Positions 30,858 through 41,689 of a stretch of 64,000 nt of DNA are shown here, piece after piece; position 1 is the first letter of the stretch; every line of letters starts with the position of its first letter. Origin of the DNA: Salvator merianae (lineage: Eukaryota > Chordata > Lepidosauria > Squamata > Teiidae); contig QVOM02000126.1 of the NCBI GenBank assembly GCA_003586115.2, positions 8,152,056 through 8,216,055 on the forward strand, written 5' to 3'. Both the position numbers and the translations under genes were made by a program. Under the pieces are notes generated by a model. The model was not told where the DNA came from. It did no database searches and saw only the letters and a program-made list of their open reading frames with translations.

Positions 30858-31455
30858 GGGCCTTTTTGCACTGAGCTCCGTAGTCCGTTCCCAGTAATTG
30901 GCTTCGGACCGGAGAGGTTGGAGAACGCTGGCTGCCATTCGCACTCTCGGCCAGAGGAATGGACCCGAAGCTGACCAGCAGAGGGAACAGTGCGAATGGC
31001 AGCCGCTAGTTCCGTACCGCACTCCGTACCATCGAGCTCCACTTCGTACCATCGAGCTCCGCTTCGTACCCAGAGGGCTCGTTACGGAGCCGGCTTCGTA
31101 ACGGCAGCTAGGCTGCCATGCCCAAAGGGCTATCCCGGGTGTGAAGCTTTGCACCCAGGTGTGAAAACTTCGCACCGGGGTGTGAAGCTTCGGACCACGC
31201 ATGCGCAGCCGCGCCAGCCACGCCCAGCCGCCATTGCAAACGTGGACGGGAATGCGAAAGCACCGTGCCCGATCGTCGCTCCATCGCGCAGGTCGGAATG
31301 AAGACAAGCTTTTACTTGTCTTGCCTTACCCAGGATCAGGTACGAATCGGGTACGATGTGGTTTGGATCGGGTGAGGCGCGCGCCCGCGGCAGTGCGAAA
31401 GCTCTGTTCCAGCGAACGGACAGGAACGTTCCACTCGCTAAGTGCGAAAAGGCCC
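30858..31455. mobile_element. GC-rich PIF/Harbinger-like MITE, copy 2 (family H-B)
   Basis: Ends GGGCCTTTTTGCACTGAGC and AGTGCGAAAAGGCCC, flanked by TTT on both sides (30855-30857 and 31456-31458), a likely 3-bp duplication. It is the same length class as 18147-18745. The long minus-strand frames (152 and 134 codons) also occur, shifted, in the other copies. Confidence 0.8.
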
Positions 31456-32259
31456 TTTGTTTCTTTGCCAGGGGCCATTCTATCTTAACTTTTTTCTTGC
31501 CTTTCCTTTCTTCTGCTGCCCTTGCCAAGCACAATTGCTTGTTCTAGTCCATCATCCATTTCCATCATCCATAAAACAGCGGGATGGGTGACCTAACCGT
31601 CCTGGGTATGCTTCCCTTTATTGTTACAAAGAAATATTCTATAAAGCGCAGCTTAGTCAATAGCAGTGGGGTTCTGGTTTCCTTCAGCTTCAGTCTAAAC
31701 AAGCCCAGAATCAATAAAAAGCTTGCCGATAAGTGCGGCTTTATGACTTACAAGTATTGCCGGCTCGGCCAGCATTGTGATGCTTTGTGAACCATAAAAG
31801 ATTCGGAATACGGGGGAGATCAAATTCCCTGCAAAAACCTTCTTGCTCTGCACATCCCCTGATAATTCTCCATTAAAGTCGTGGTTCAAACACTGCTCTC
31901 AACTGATGGACAAAAATGCTGATCTCTGGATTCTGCTGAGTGTTGCTCTTGTCTATTAAAGTGAAAGGCCTAAACGAGGAGCCACGATCAAGTGTTGTGT
32001 CCTCTTCCATGGTTGTAGCATATGGAAGTGTCCTGGGATAGCCTATTCACTGGAAACACACAGCATGGTTGCTGCTATTGCAAGCTGCTTTAGGTCAAAG
32101 AGAAGCAAAGAGTCATGGTGGAAAGAGCCATCAGCACAAGGTGATAAAGAATTGTGCCTAGGTTTCCATGATGTGCACGGCTTTCACAACTTTCAAATCA
32201 TTCTTTCTAAGGGCCTTTCAAAATGCAATCCTACAGCAGAAATGTGCTGAACTGTTTTA
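31456..32259. other. non-repetitive stretch, candidate conserved element
   Basis: No known repeat from about 31540. CCCTTTATTGTTACAAAG (about 31615) contains two facing SOX-like sites (ATTGTT and ACAAAG). TTTATGAC and CATAAAAG resemble HOX/CDX sites. No coding frame stands out. It could be an enhancer or unique spacer. Confidence 0.35.
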
Positions 32260-32338
32260 GTTAGGTCATAGTTCACGAACTGAACCACCCAAGCTGTTTG
32301 AAAAACCCAGTATGAACTGAACCAAGGGGTGTTGTAAG

Positions 32339-33136
32339 GGCGTTTTCGCACTTAACAGAGTGGAATGTTCTAACTAGCAGGGTGCAGGCCATTTAGCATC
32401 GAGTACAGCGAGGTGTATTCGCACTGACAGCACTGGAATGATCCACGAGCCGACCAGCTGGGGAAGAAGTGCAAATGGGGGTGCACTAGTGTGGCAGCTG
32501 GGTTCGGAACCAGAGGAGCTGCATCCAGAGATGTGTCTGGAACAGCCGCCAGATTCCAAACCCCAAAGTCCAAACCTGGGTCCGAACCATCTGATGGCAC
32601 AGCCATGCCTGTGCACTCCATGCCTCCTTGCTGTTCCAAACTCAGAACTGGTGCAAATGCACCTTTCCTGATCCTCACCGAATGACCCTAGTCAGCTTCC
32701 AGACTACAATTTTCTTGACCAGTGCTATTCCACTTCAGGTCATCTTCAGGTGGGCTTCAGTGAGTTTCCAGTCGGCTGGAGCTGTTTGCAGGTGCGAATG
32801 CTCTGTTCCAGTGAATGACCTGGAACGTTCCACTCACTAAGTGCAATCAGCCTAGATAGCTTTAAGAAAGGACTAGACAGATTCATGGAGGTCAGGCGTA
32901 TCAATGGCTACTAGAATGGATTCCCAGGTACTGCCTCCAGGTTGGAAAGACAGGCAGGATGCCTGTAAAACCATTTACAGGGAGTCAAGAGCAGGTGAAG
33001 GTTTTGCCTTAAATATTCTGCTTGAGAATGCCCAGAAGCAATTGGTGGGCCACTGTGTGAAACGGGATGCTGGACTAGATGGGCTGTGGCTGATCCAGCA
33101 AGACTCCACTTATGTTCTTATGTTCTAACAGGCCCT
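32339..33136. mobile_element. diverged H-B-type MITE, itself split by CR1
   Basis: It begins GGGCGTTTTCGCACTTA and carries TGGAACGTTCCACTCACTAA + GTGC just before the CR1. AACAGGCCCT follows immediately after the CR1 and completes the terminal repeat. The body is about 65-75% like H-B by eye (my estimate, not measured). Confidence 0.6.
32846..33126 (+). mobile_element. CR1 LINE 3' fragment inserted in the MITE
   Basis: It opens AATCAGCCTAGATAGCTTTA and ends CTTATGTTCTTATGTTC. ORF2 remains only as its last codons. Its left end lies close to the start point of the CR1 at 33768. Confidence 0.8.
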
Positions 33137-33309
33137 ATCAAACCAAGCAAACCATAGTGAACCAAGGGTGATTTGCTGTGGTTCACTTGGTTCAAGTGCA
33201 AACTGAACTACCCTGTTGATTGAAAAAGAACAGCTCGAATTGAACCAAACCAAAAGTAGTTTGGTTTGATTTGAACTGAGCCATTAAATTTCAGTTCGTG
33301 CACATCCTA

Positions 33310-33767
33310 CCACATGGCGCCACTTGGGCTTGTGAAGATGTGCTCCCTTTTTACCTGCCCAAACAGCATGCCGGAGCCCAATGAACCAGCATGAGGTTTC
33401 CAATAGGTGTCGTGTCCCGTGCTGCCCATCATGCAAAACTTGCTGAGGCAGCTCGAAGCTTCTTTCTACATGCTAAACACAAATAGGAGGTTTCAGAGGG
33501 AGGAGAAAGAAGAGAGTGGAAATATATGCAGCAAAGCAAGGGGGTGGTGGGGAAGTCCCCTGAGAGATGAGAATGCCGTGCAAACCACACACCAATGCTC
33601 TGACGTCACCCAACCCCTGGGCAGGCACTTGTCCACTCAGACGCCCTGACAGCTCCTTATTCCAGACCTCTACTAAGGCCAATTCTGCCTCTGAAGGAGC
33701 AGCTGTGGAATGCGTTTGATGGGGGGGGGGCACTAGTATGTAGCGAAAAGGAAATGGGTGAAAGTGT
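33310..33767. other. unassigned sequence with a poly-G run
   Basis: Contains a G-run (33721-33730). Open frames 33407-33649 plus and 33473-33733 minus overlap and have no domain. Confidence 0.35.
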
Positions 33768-34046
33768 TAGATAGCTTTAAGAAAGGATTGGACAGATTCA
33801 TGGAAGTCAGGCATATCAATGGCTACTAGAGCGGATGCCCAGGTACTGCCTCCAGGTTGGAAAGACAGGCAGGATGTCTGTAAAACCAATTGCAGGGAGT
33901 CAAGAGCAGGTGACGGTTTTACCTTTATCTTCTGCTTGAGAATGCCCAGAAGCAATTGTGGGCCACTGCATGAAACAGGATGCTGGATTAGATGGGCCGT
34001 GGCCTGATCCAGCAAGGCTCCTCTTATGTTCTTATGTTCTTATGTT
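33768..34046 (+). mobile_element. CR1 LINE 3' fragment
   Basis: Starts TAGATAGCTTTAAGAAAGG and ends with three units of the tail (CTTATGTTCTTATGTTCTTA + TGTT). Confidence 0.85.
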
Positions 34047-34483
34047 GGAGTATATGAAACAACTAAGAGGAGATGAGAGCTGGAAAACTGATTTGGAAGA
34101 TAATTTCCCATTTCATGACAAATGATTTTGATTTGATGGACATGAAAGGGTTGGGCAGGGGGAGTTAGACTTATTATAAATGAAATGTATCTGTGAAATG
34201 AAATGTACTGGGCTTAACAAAAGAAGGCGAAAAACTGTGATTTGTAACAGAAAAACAGTCAAAAAGGAGAGAATAGCCATGCCTACACAAACACAAACAC
34301 AGACTCAGGCACGCGATGAACAATAACTTTGCAGAACTACATGTCTTCTAGCTTCCATTTTTGTTTTTAAAAATATGAAAAGGGAAGATGTGCTTAGGAT
34401 TCTTGCATGCTGAAATCTGTGGTGCAGGAGGTAAGAACAGAGGCAGCAAAACAGTATACAGCATCCACCCTTTGTCACACACT
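34047..34483. other. unassigned sequence
   Basis: Nothing recognised. Confidence 0.35.
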
Positions 34484-34883
34484 GGGCCTTTTAGCACCGA
34501 ACAGGTTACAATGGTATAATTACACCATTCTAAGCTGGTCAAGACCCAGTGGTACAGTGGCCATTCACACTGCAAGTGCTAGAATGGCCTGTACCAGACC
34601 TCGCAGTGTGAATGCATGCCTGCTTGCCATGACAGCAGCCACAGAAATGTCCAGCACTGGCATGGCGAGCAGAACACGGCATGCGACTGTGCAGCCACGC
34701 CGCAGCCTTGCAACATTCACACCAGAAGCAGGTGCATACGCTGCTGTGTACAGTGTTTCAACAGTCCACTGCTAGTAGCGTACGGGACCAGCTGCAGACA
34801 CACCCAGCTGCTGCAGTTGCTGCGCAGCGTGGACACATTTTGCTAGTGCAGATGCTCACTAGCAGGTAAGTACAAACAGGTTC
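34484..34883. mobile_element. PIF/Harbinger-like MITE (family H-D)
   Basis: Starts GGGCCTTTTAGCACCGAACA and ends GTAAGTACAAACAGGTTC. The interior GCAGTGTGAATGCATGCC, CATTCACACCAGAAGCAGG and GATGCTCACTAGC matches the other H-D copies. Confidence 0.6.
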
Positions 34884-34928
34884 ACTATTTCCCAACCTTT
34901 ACTTGCAAACAGTTCCCAGGGCTTCCTA

Positions 34929-35395
34929 AGTATTATTTATTTATTATTTGCATTTTTATCCTGCCCTATACCCGAAGGTCTCAGGGCAGGTTACAGCATT
35001 AAAAAACAATATAAAATGGACATACTAAAACAATAACAGTGTCTCAAAATGAGGAGGAAAAGCTGTTTTCTTATTTAGCCAAAGACCAGGGCAAAGAGAT
35101 GCATCTTCGCTGCTTTCCTAAACATATAAAGTGAAGGTGCATGGTGCTCCTCAGGGGGAAACTATTTCATAGTCTGGAAGCCAACACTGGGAAGGCCCTA
35201 TCCTGGGTGCCCACCCCTTTAGCTACTGAGGGTGGTGGTACAACCAGAAAAGTGCCCCCTACGGATCTTAAGGCACAGGCCAGGTATATTTGCAGTCCTG
35301 GTTCTTCAACCAATTCTAGAGCTGCCTTGCATGCAGATTGCACGGGACTGCATATTGTGACATTTACAAGGTGAAGCTGAGTGTCCCACAATCAG
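34929..35395 (-). mobile_element. L2-like LINE 3' end with ORF2 remnant
   Basis: The plus strand shows TATTTATTTATTATTTGC, then CCGAAGGTCTCAGGGCAGG. The minus-strand frame 35391-35167 encodes GGTFLVVPPPSVAKGVGTQ then RAFPVLASRL, the ORF2 C-terminus found in other copies as AFSVVAPRLWN. Confidence 0.75.
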
Positions 35396-35798
35396 AATAA
35401 CATCCTGCCTTGATACTGCAAATCCGAATGGGGCCGCTGCTCACAGCCCAGCGGGCCATGTGTGCCAGGGCTCCTTGGCTAAGCCCACACCTTGGCTGAC
35501 CCTAAGGCAATACTGTCTTCACACAGAAGAATTCACTGCTGCCAATAACATGCCACCAGATGCATGAAATAGCTCTTCCTGGAGACCCCAGAGCCTTCTA
35601 GTGGGGTATTGGAGTGACAGGCAACCAAAGCATCAGAGTTGTCTTCAGGCTGAGGTGAGAGCAGGTCATCAACAGATAATTCTGGCAGCACAGCACCTCC
35701 TGACCTCCCAGCTGGCTTTCTCCTCCTCCTGATCTTTCTTCCAGGGATCTCTTGCCTAAAAAATGTCCAGCCTCTCTCTTCTTTCAGGGGGTGTCTTG
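35396..35798. other. unassigned sequence
   Basis: A minus-strand frame (35850-35533) runs into the hAT half-element at its start and has no domain. No named repeat is recognised. Confidence 0.35.
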
Positions 35799-35908
35799 CA
35801 GTGGCAGCCGCTGGCTTTAAGGGCGGGTGTTTGTAACCCATGGAAAGCACGTGACTGCTGTTTGCAGGGCCTCCGGGCCTCCGTACTGTCGCAGCAGGTC
35901 ACCCAGTA
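35799..35908. mobile_element. half of a palindromic hAT MITE
   Basis: Only the left arm is present: CAGTGGCAGCCGCTGGC, TTTAAGGGCGGGTGTTTG, GCAGGGCCTCCGGGCCTCC, GTCGCAGCAGGTCAC. It stops at the centre of the palindrome. Confidence 0.75.
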
Positions 35909-36347
35909 GTGGATGCTGCTACTTCTCAGCTGCTTTTTGAGCCACATTTTTTTCCTGCATTTGGATCTAGGACCACTTGTCCTTCTGGCTGTGGTATTTG
36001 AACTCTCCTTCCCAGTGGCCTCATCTCAGCATAAGGAGGATAGGATCTGTGATGGATTCTTATTCCTAGCCAGTCTTCCAGCCATACGTTGTACCTGGAT
36101 ACTCCATTAAAATTCCTCATCTCTTTTATTTTCCATTCCACAGCTTTTACTTACAACCAGGAGAAATTTGGCAGCCATTAAAACATGCTCAATCTTCATT
36201 CAGCTCTATTAGAAGGGAATGCCATCTTAGTATACATTTTTCCTCTTAATTCTTTTCTGTATTCAAGCATAGGGATTCCTCAAAGCCTGAAAGAATATCA
36301 TTCTTTTGCTGAATGGTCAGTTCTTGGCTGTATAAGGAGCTATACTC
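35909..36347. other. unassigned, possibly an old retroelement
   Basis: The minus strand from 36141 has a 71-codon frame (EMRNFNGVSRYNVWLEDW) that I cannot place in a family. It could be a decayed retroelement or chance. Confidence 0.3.
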
Positions 36348-36770
36348 AGGGTGCAATTAGAGACACTTAAAGAAGCGCCCTCTAGGCAAATTTCAGTCTG
36401 TAATGACAGACATTTTTTTCCCTGCATTCACCTTACCCTGACATGAAGTCTCAGAAAAAAAATCACCTCTTCAGCATTTGGAATTTCATAGCTCTGAAAG
36501 CATTTCTTTAAGCCAGGTTGGGCAGGAAACTACATAAGCAAAGAGTTTGTGTGGAATTCCCACTGAGTGGCCAATCAGTGAGTAGCACCTATAGTCAGGG
36601 TAGGTGCTGCCTGACTTGGATGCGAATACAAGTTGCAGTGTAGCAAAATGAGGTAGGTTCTAAGCGGAATATTCAGTTAACTGTTTCAAAGGCACTTTTT
36701 TATGCGTCTGGGAATAGGACACTTCTTCTGAAAGTGATGACTGAAAAAAAACACTGTTTGATCATACGCT
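36348..36770. mobile_element. MITE of the GGTGTGATCAGA family (H-G), reverse orientation
   Basis: GGGTGCAATTAGAGACAC at the left and TGTTTGATCATACGC at the right are decayed inverted ends. The interior (CTTTAAGCCAGGTTGGGC, GAGTGGCCAATCAGTGAG, AGGTGCTGCCTGACTTGG) is the reverse complement of 46051-46388. Confidence 0.55.
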
Positions 36771-37113
36771 CAGAGAATGAATCTGTTCTCAGTATGCAGG
36801 AGAAAAAAGAATGTCCTTGCTGGAACAGATGGGAGAGCCAAACAGTCTTTTGACCTGATTCCAGCTGTGATGCTTATGGCTTGCTTTCACTGTTTAGTCT
36901 GCTGTGCAAAGCTGTGGAACAAAACCCCATATCAGGGGCTTTGTGACAGAGGATGTACAATGGACAGTACAATGTTGGGAGATTGCCAGCAATGTGCATG
37001 AGGCACTGAAGAGATTGCATGCACTTCCAGCATTTTTCTGCACAGCCCAGAGAAAACTGTTGCCCTTTTTGTGCGTCTTTGCAAAACAAACCACGTGTGT
37101 GGATATATTCCTA
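36771..37113. other. unassigned sequence
   Basis: Overlapping short frames on both strands. Nothing recognised. Confidence 0.35.
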
Positions 37114-37340
37114 GGCTGCATCCATACACAGTTTTTAAAAAAAGCAGCTCAAAAAAGGAAGTAGCATCCACATGCTAATGTCTCTAATCCACATTAAAGG
37201 CCAGAAAATGCACTTCTAAAGTACATTTTCTGGACTTTAATGTGGATTACTAGCGTGGTGGAAACATTAGCATCCACATCCTACCACCTCTAAGATACTT
37301 TTGAACTGTTTTTTTTTTTTAAAGTGTGTGTGAATGCAAA
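37114..37340. mobile_element. palindromic MITE (GGCTGCATCCA end)
   Basis: Starts GGCTGCATCCATACACAG and ends near GTGTGTGAATGCA. The centre is a long hairpin: TAATCCACATTAAAGGCCAG (37185 on) pairs with TGGACTTTAATGTGGATTA (to 37249). Confidence 0.6.
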
Positions 37341-37564
37341 AACATGTTTGTTCACCCCAGGCAGTTAGTTGTTAATTTTGTCTTGTTCCTCCTTCCCATG
37401 ATTTTTTTTAAACAGACTTTACTGAGTTTTATCTTATTTGTTCATCACCGTGGGGCTTCAGTATACAGTGGTATATTAAATGAAGGAATAAATAAGTAAA
37501 TAAATAACAGTGGCAAACGCGGGGAGGAAAGAAGGAGTCAGCAAGCAGTCCAGACTTCAGAGGC

Positions 37565-38330
37565 AGACAGAAAATCCGAATGAAGGTAATTCACTGAAGA
37601 GCACGAGGAGGAATAGCTGGAGATGACAGGTTTGTTTCCAAGACAGGATAGACAAAGCAGAAAAGCCAAAGACTATTAAATTGAAACTGAATCCAGACAA
37701 GATGAAGATACTGTGGCCCTTTCTGCACTTGGCTTTATTCTGGACTATATCCCAGAATAGGGACCTGCTATTCACACGCTAATACAGATTATTGCAGGTC
37801 CCAGGTGGGGCCTGCCATAGTTCATAGGAACATGCAGATGGCAGATCCCTGTTCCAGGATATAATCTGGAATAAGGCCAAGTGCAGAAAGGACCTGTGTG
37901 TCACAGGAGTCTGAGACCAGGAAGTTAAGGGGCCTCCTGTTCTGGATGGGGCTGTTTTTCCCCAGAAAAAACAGATGTGTGATCTGGGGGTGCTGCTGGA
38001 TTCATCACTGTCACTTGAGGCACAGGTTGCAACAGCAGCCATGAGTGCTTATCTCCATCTCCAGCTGATTCACCAGCTTTGGCCTCCCCTGAATAGGCAC
38101 AACTTGGCCACAGTGATACATGCTTTGATAACTTCCAGACTAGACTACTGTAATGCATTCTACACAGGGCTACCCTTGAAGATGGTCCAGAAGGTGGAAT
38201 TAGTGCAGAATGCAGCCGCTCCCCTGCTGATGGGAAGCTCAGGTCAGAGACCAAGAGTGCCTACTTTGACTCACAGCACCACCAGCGTCAATTAGACCTT
38301 ACTTTCCATGGTACTCTGCCAGTCCATTTC
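37565..38330 (+). mobile_element. L2-like LINE reverse transcriptase fragment, split by a MITE
   Basis: Before the MITE the frame reads KLNPDKMKIL-like codons. After it the frame 37975-38295 reads LGVLLDSSLSLEAQV, then SRLDYCNAFYTGLPLK and VQNAAAPLL. This is the C-terminal part of an L2-clade reverse transcriptase. The insertion and a few indels break it. It is not a host gene. Confidence 0.8.
37715..37894. mobile_element. palindromic MITE, full length, with TGT duplication (family H-C)
   Basis: Starts GGCCCTTTCTGCACTTGGC and ends GCCAAGTGCAGAAAGGACC. TGT flanks both sides (37712-37714, 37895-37897). Because the host is a known LINE, the insertion is easy to see. Confidence 0.85.
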
Positions 38331-38339
38331 TAACAACAA

Positions 38340-38850
38340 GTGCCTTTGCACTTTCTGGAAGCCCTGGCAATAGGGACCAGACCACAGCTGCTCCCAATCA
38401 CTACCTGCTGTGGAGCACGAATTCATTTTATTTATTTATTTACATTTATATACCACTCTTCACCATAGGTCCCAGTGTGATTTACACATTAAAAAAAACA
38501 TGTTTCAAATCCATTATTTAAATATTCTAAGATGAGGCAGAGTCCTGCATAAGCGTTGCCTGTATCCTTGCATCTGAGGGATTTGATGGAATCATCCCTT
38601 ACAGGGCAGATGGAGTGGCCCTGTGTCTCCTCTCTCTTCCTCTCCTGGAAGATAGATGGCTGCCTTCTGTTGACAGTTGCGGGGGAGGGAGGGACTTGAT
38701 GCTCCCAGTGCAGTGCATTCCCACCTGCTTCCGGCTGCCGTTGTGGCACAGCGCGAATGCTGGTATCCTTCCGCTGTTCTGTTCCAAGATCTCGCAGTGC
38801 AGACAGTCTCTGTGCTGCAAGGTCTGTTTCGCCTTGGGATGTTCGCTTCC
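38340..38850. mobile_element. fragmented H-D-type MITE with an L2 tail inside
   Basis: The left part has GCTGCTCCCAATCACTACC and GTGGAGCACGAATTC. The right part (from about 38690) has CAGTGCATTCCCACCTGC, GCGCGAATGCTGGTATCC and CTCGCAGTGCAGACAG. Between them 38420-38520 is an L2-like tail (TTTATTTATTTACATTTATA). Confidence 0.4.
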
Positions 38851-39689
38851 AAACACTCCAAGATAGAAAACGAGAACAGGCCCAAGCTCCGATTGGTCAA
38901 AAATTCCTCCTGCGTGAAGCACCTGATTGAGTTTTCAATTTCACTTCTCTGTCTCGCCCCTAGCCTGAGAAACACTGGGAATTTGTACATCCATTCTTTT
39001 TGTTACAGTAAAAATTCATCCCTGTGATAAGACTATTCATTCACTTTGGTAGTCACTCTTCAAGTTGCTGATACTATTTAATTAATTCAGCCAACTTTGA
39101 CCTTGTTCATGCTCACTGTGTAATAAAATTATTTTCTGTGTGCCTTTTACCATTAATAAAGCAATTTTTATATCAAAATCAGACAAATTATTTCCCCTTC
39201 CTTTGGATTAGTTCCAATATGGTCACCACTCAAGCTTAACCTTTAGTCCTTTAAAAATCCTGCTTGTACACTGTTAAATATGTATACAGAGCTGTTCCCA
39301 TAACAAGCTTTGCAGGTAGCACAGAGCACACATAACAACATCAAAGGTTATACCACTTGTTGATGGTTATTAAGGATGTGGTCATAGTTAGTATCATACT
39401 GTGTAAATTTCTTCTTTTCACAGCAAAGATCGCTTCACATACAGTTTGCCTTCTACTTATCTAGCCAGTATGGAGAGGATGCATCAGGTGATGCACTAGA
39501 GTACTTGGATAAATGCTGTGTAGTGTGCTGGACACATGGCCAATCTATCAACATATGACCAATCTACCCACAAGATATGGGATATCACTATTTTGGTGAT
39601 AAGTAGAAGAAGCTTGTACAATGTGTGTGTAACTCTGAAACTGACAAACAAATGGGTTAATATAACCAGGCCCTAAGGAAGCTTTATCC
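38851..39689. other. unassigned, AT-rich sequence
   Basis: No repeat or gene recognised in about 840 bp. Confidence 0.35.
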
Positions 39690-40395
39690 AATACAGAATG
39701 GGAGGAATCTCACTGAGCAGAAGTACATGTGAAAAGGATCTGGGTGTACTAGTAGATCACAGATTGAACATGAGTCAACAGTGTGATGCAGCTGCAAAAA
39801 AGGCAAACACCATCCTGGGATATATCAAGAGGAGCATAGAGTCTAGATCACGAGAAGTAATTATCCCTCTTTACCTTGGTCAGACCTTAGCTGGAGTACT
39901 GTGTCCAGTTCTGGGCACCCCAGTTTAAAAAAGACATTGACAGACTGAAGCAAGTTCAGAGAAGGGCGACCAAAATGGTGAGTGGTCTGCAAACCATGTC
40001 CTACGAGGAACGGTTAAAGGACCTAGGAATGTTTAGCCTGCAGAAGAGAAGACTGAGAGGGGATATGATAGCTGTTTTCAAGTATCTGAAGGGCTGTCAC
40101 AGTGCAGAAGGATTGGCCCTATTCTCAGTTGCGCAAGAAGGAAGGACTAGAAACAATGGGATGAAACTTCAAGGGAGTAGATACAGATTAGATATTAGAA
40201 AAAACTTTCCGACACTAAGGGCAATCAGTCACTGGAACAGGCTGCCACAGGAGGTGGTGGGCTCTCCTTTGCTGGAGGCCTTTAAGGAGGGGCTGGACAG
40301 ACATCTATCTGGGATGGTTTAGTTGATCCTGCATATGAGAAGGGGGTTGGACCCGATGACCTGGAGGTCCCTTCCAACTATGATTCTATCTATTG
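39690..40395 (+). mobile_element. CR1 LINE, longest copy here (ATTCTATG type)
   Basis: The first frame (to 39928) encodes EKDLGVLVDHRLNMSQQCDA then ANTILGYIKRSIESRSREV. The coding then shifts: GTCAGACCTTAGCTGGAGTA reads VRP-stop-LEY in the original frame, so there is a frameshift and a TAG. The second frame (39975-40322) encodes MVSGLQTMSYEERLKDLGMF, KRRLRGDMIAVFKYLKGCHS and WNRLPQEVV. The 3' end is CTGGAGGTCCCTTCCAAC + TATGATTCTATC. Confidence 0.9.
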
Positions 40396-40734
40396 TAGGA
40401 CAGGTGTTTTTTCAAGACTGAGGGATAGAAAAAGCTTGCTTGGAAGATTAAGAGCAGCAGTGGCTCAAGCATCATGACACCTTTTCATTGCACCTACCAT
40501 AATGCAGCACGCTCAAGATTATGGGAGATGCAGCCCCTCCCCCAAGAAACCTTCCTATCCATAACTATCCTTACGTTATATTGGTGCTCATTCCTGAGTG
40601 TGGGGACAAAGAACTGGTGTTTGGCCAAGCAGAAGTCACTACTTCCATTGTTAGATGCAGTTATTCCTTACATAAATGCTGTGGCTTTAGTGTTGTGCAG
40701 GTGAAGTCCAGTCTCCCAGTGTAAGGCTGCATCC
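40396..40734. other. unassigned sequence
   Basis: Two short frames (40474-40704, 40521-40724) overlap in different phases. Nothing recognised. Confidence 0.35.
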
Positions 40735-40893
40735 ACATGGGCGTTTGGCGTGCAGGGCCTCCCAAAGCTTCCCTTTCGGACTCTGGGCTTCCTCAGTCCA
40801 CCACAAGTGTAAACAGATGGGAAGAGCAGAGAAGCTACTCCCAGGTCTTTCTGAACTGTGCAGTCACCGCTTTGTCCCCATGTGGATGTGCAG
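40735..40893. mobile_element. MITE with GGCTGCATCCACATGGG ends
   Basis: Starts after TAA with GGCTGCATCCACATGGGCG. TTTGTCCCCATGTGGATGTG + CAG closes it. The sequence from 40894 to 41060 is unassigned. Confidence 0.4.
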
Positions 40894-41071
40894 GGGCGAA
40901 AAGGTGTCTCTGAGGCTGAAATTCTGTCCAAACTCCCTGTCAGGGCCCCCAAACTGTGCCACACCTCCAGCCATGCGTCCAGTCTCCATGCACAATTCCA
41001 GCTGGGATTTTCACTGCTGTAGGCACAGTTCCGTTTGCAGCAGCATTGCACTTGTTGCCACAGATCCTTGG

Positions 41072-41500
41072 TTTTGTATTTATTTATTTATCTATTTGCA
41101 TTTTTTATCTGGCCCTATACCCAAAAGCCTCAGGGCAGGTTAGAACAACAAAAAACACAATGTAAAAGGCACACAATAAAGCAGTAGCCCAAAAGTGGAG
41201 AGGGAAAACTGTTTCCTTAGCCAAAGACCAGGGTAAATAGGTGCGTCCTCACTGCTCTACTAAAGATATAAAGTGAAGATGCCTGATGCACCCCAGGAAG
41301 AGAGTGTTCCACAGCCTGGGGGCCACCACTGAAAAGGCCCTATCCCAGGTGCCCACCCCTCTAGCTACTGAAGGTGACAGTACAAACAGGAGGGCTTCAC
41401 CTACAGATCTTAAGGCACAGAGAGGTCGATATGGGAGAAGGACCAGATGTACCTAATACTTAGTTATCCCCAAGCAGTGTGTGGGAGGAGAGTGCATAGT
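41072..41500 (-). mobile_element. L2-like LINE 3' fragment
   Basis: TTTATTTATTTATCTATTTG, then CCCAAAAGCCTCAGGGCAGG, GGGCCACCACTGAAAAGGCC and AGATCTTAAGGCACAGAGAG match 34929-35395. Confidence 0.75.
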
Positions 41501-41629
41501 GCCTCAGTAGCATCTCAGAGGCCAATCTATATTACTGATAGATATCTGGGATTGTATTACATACAATCCCAATGTGTTGGGAAAATCACATTTTATCCAC
41601 CATGTAAAAGTAAAACATGATATATAATG

Positions 41630-41632
<3 letters not shown>

Positions 41633-41668
<36 letters not shown>
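41633..41668. repeat. (AT)n microsatellite
   Basis: An uninterrupted AT run of about 18 units at the border of the L1-like fragment. Confidence 0.95.
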
Positions 41669-41670
<2 letters not shown>

Positions 41671-41689
41671 CCTCCAAAATGCTGGTATG

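Larger units (their letters stand above)
32260..33309. mobile_element. hAT MITE split by a second MITE
   Basis: The left part (about 32260-32338) has GTTCACGAACTGAACC. The right part (33137-33309) has GAACTGAGCC and TTTCAGTTCGTGCACATCC + TA, its inverted partner. An H-B-like MITE sits between them. Boundaries at the left are approximate. Confidence 0.6.

Noticed and set aside
30849..31534. Two long minus-strand frames (152 and 134 codons)
   Set aside because: Equivalent frames appear in the two other copies of the same GC-rich MITE, shifted and interrupted. They follow from the repeat.
35926..36141. A 71-codon minus-strand frame that might be a retroelement ORF1 or a host exon
   Set aside because: I could not match it to a known family, and its borders carry no convincing splice sites.
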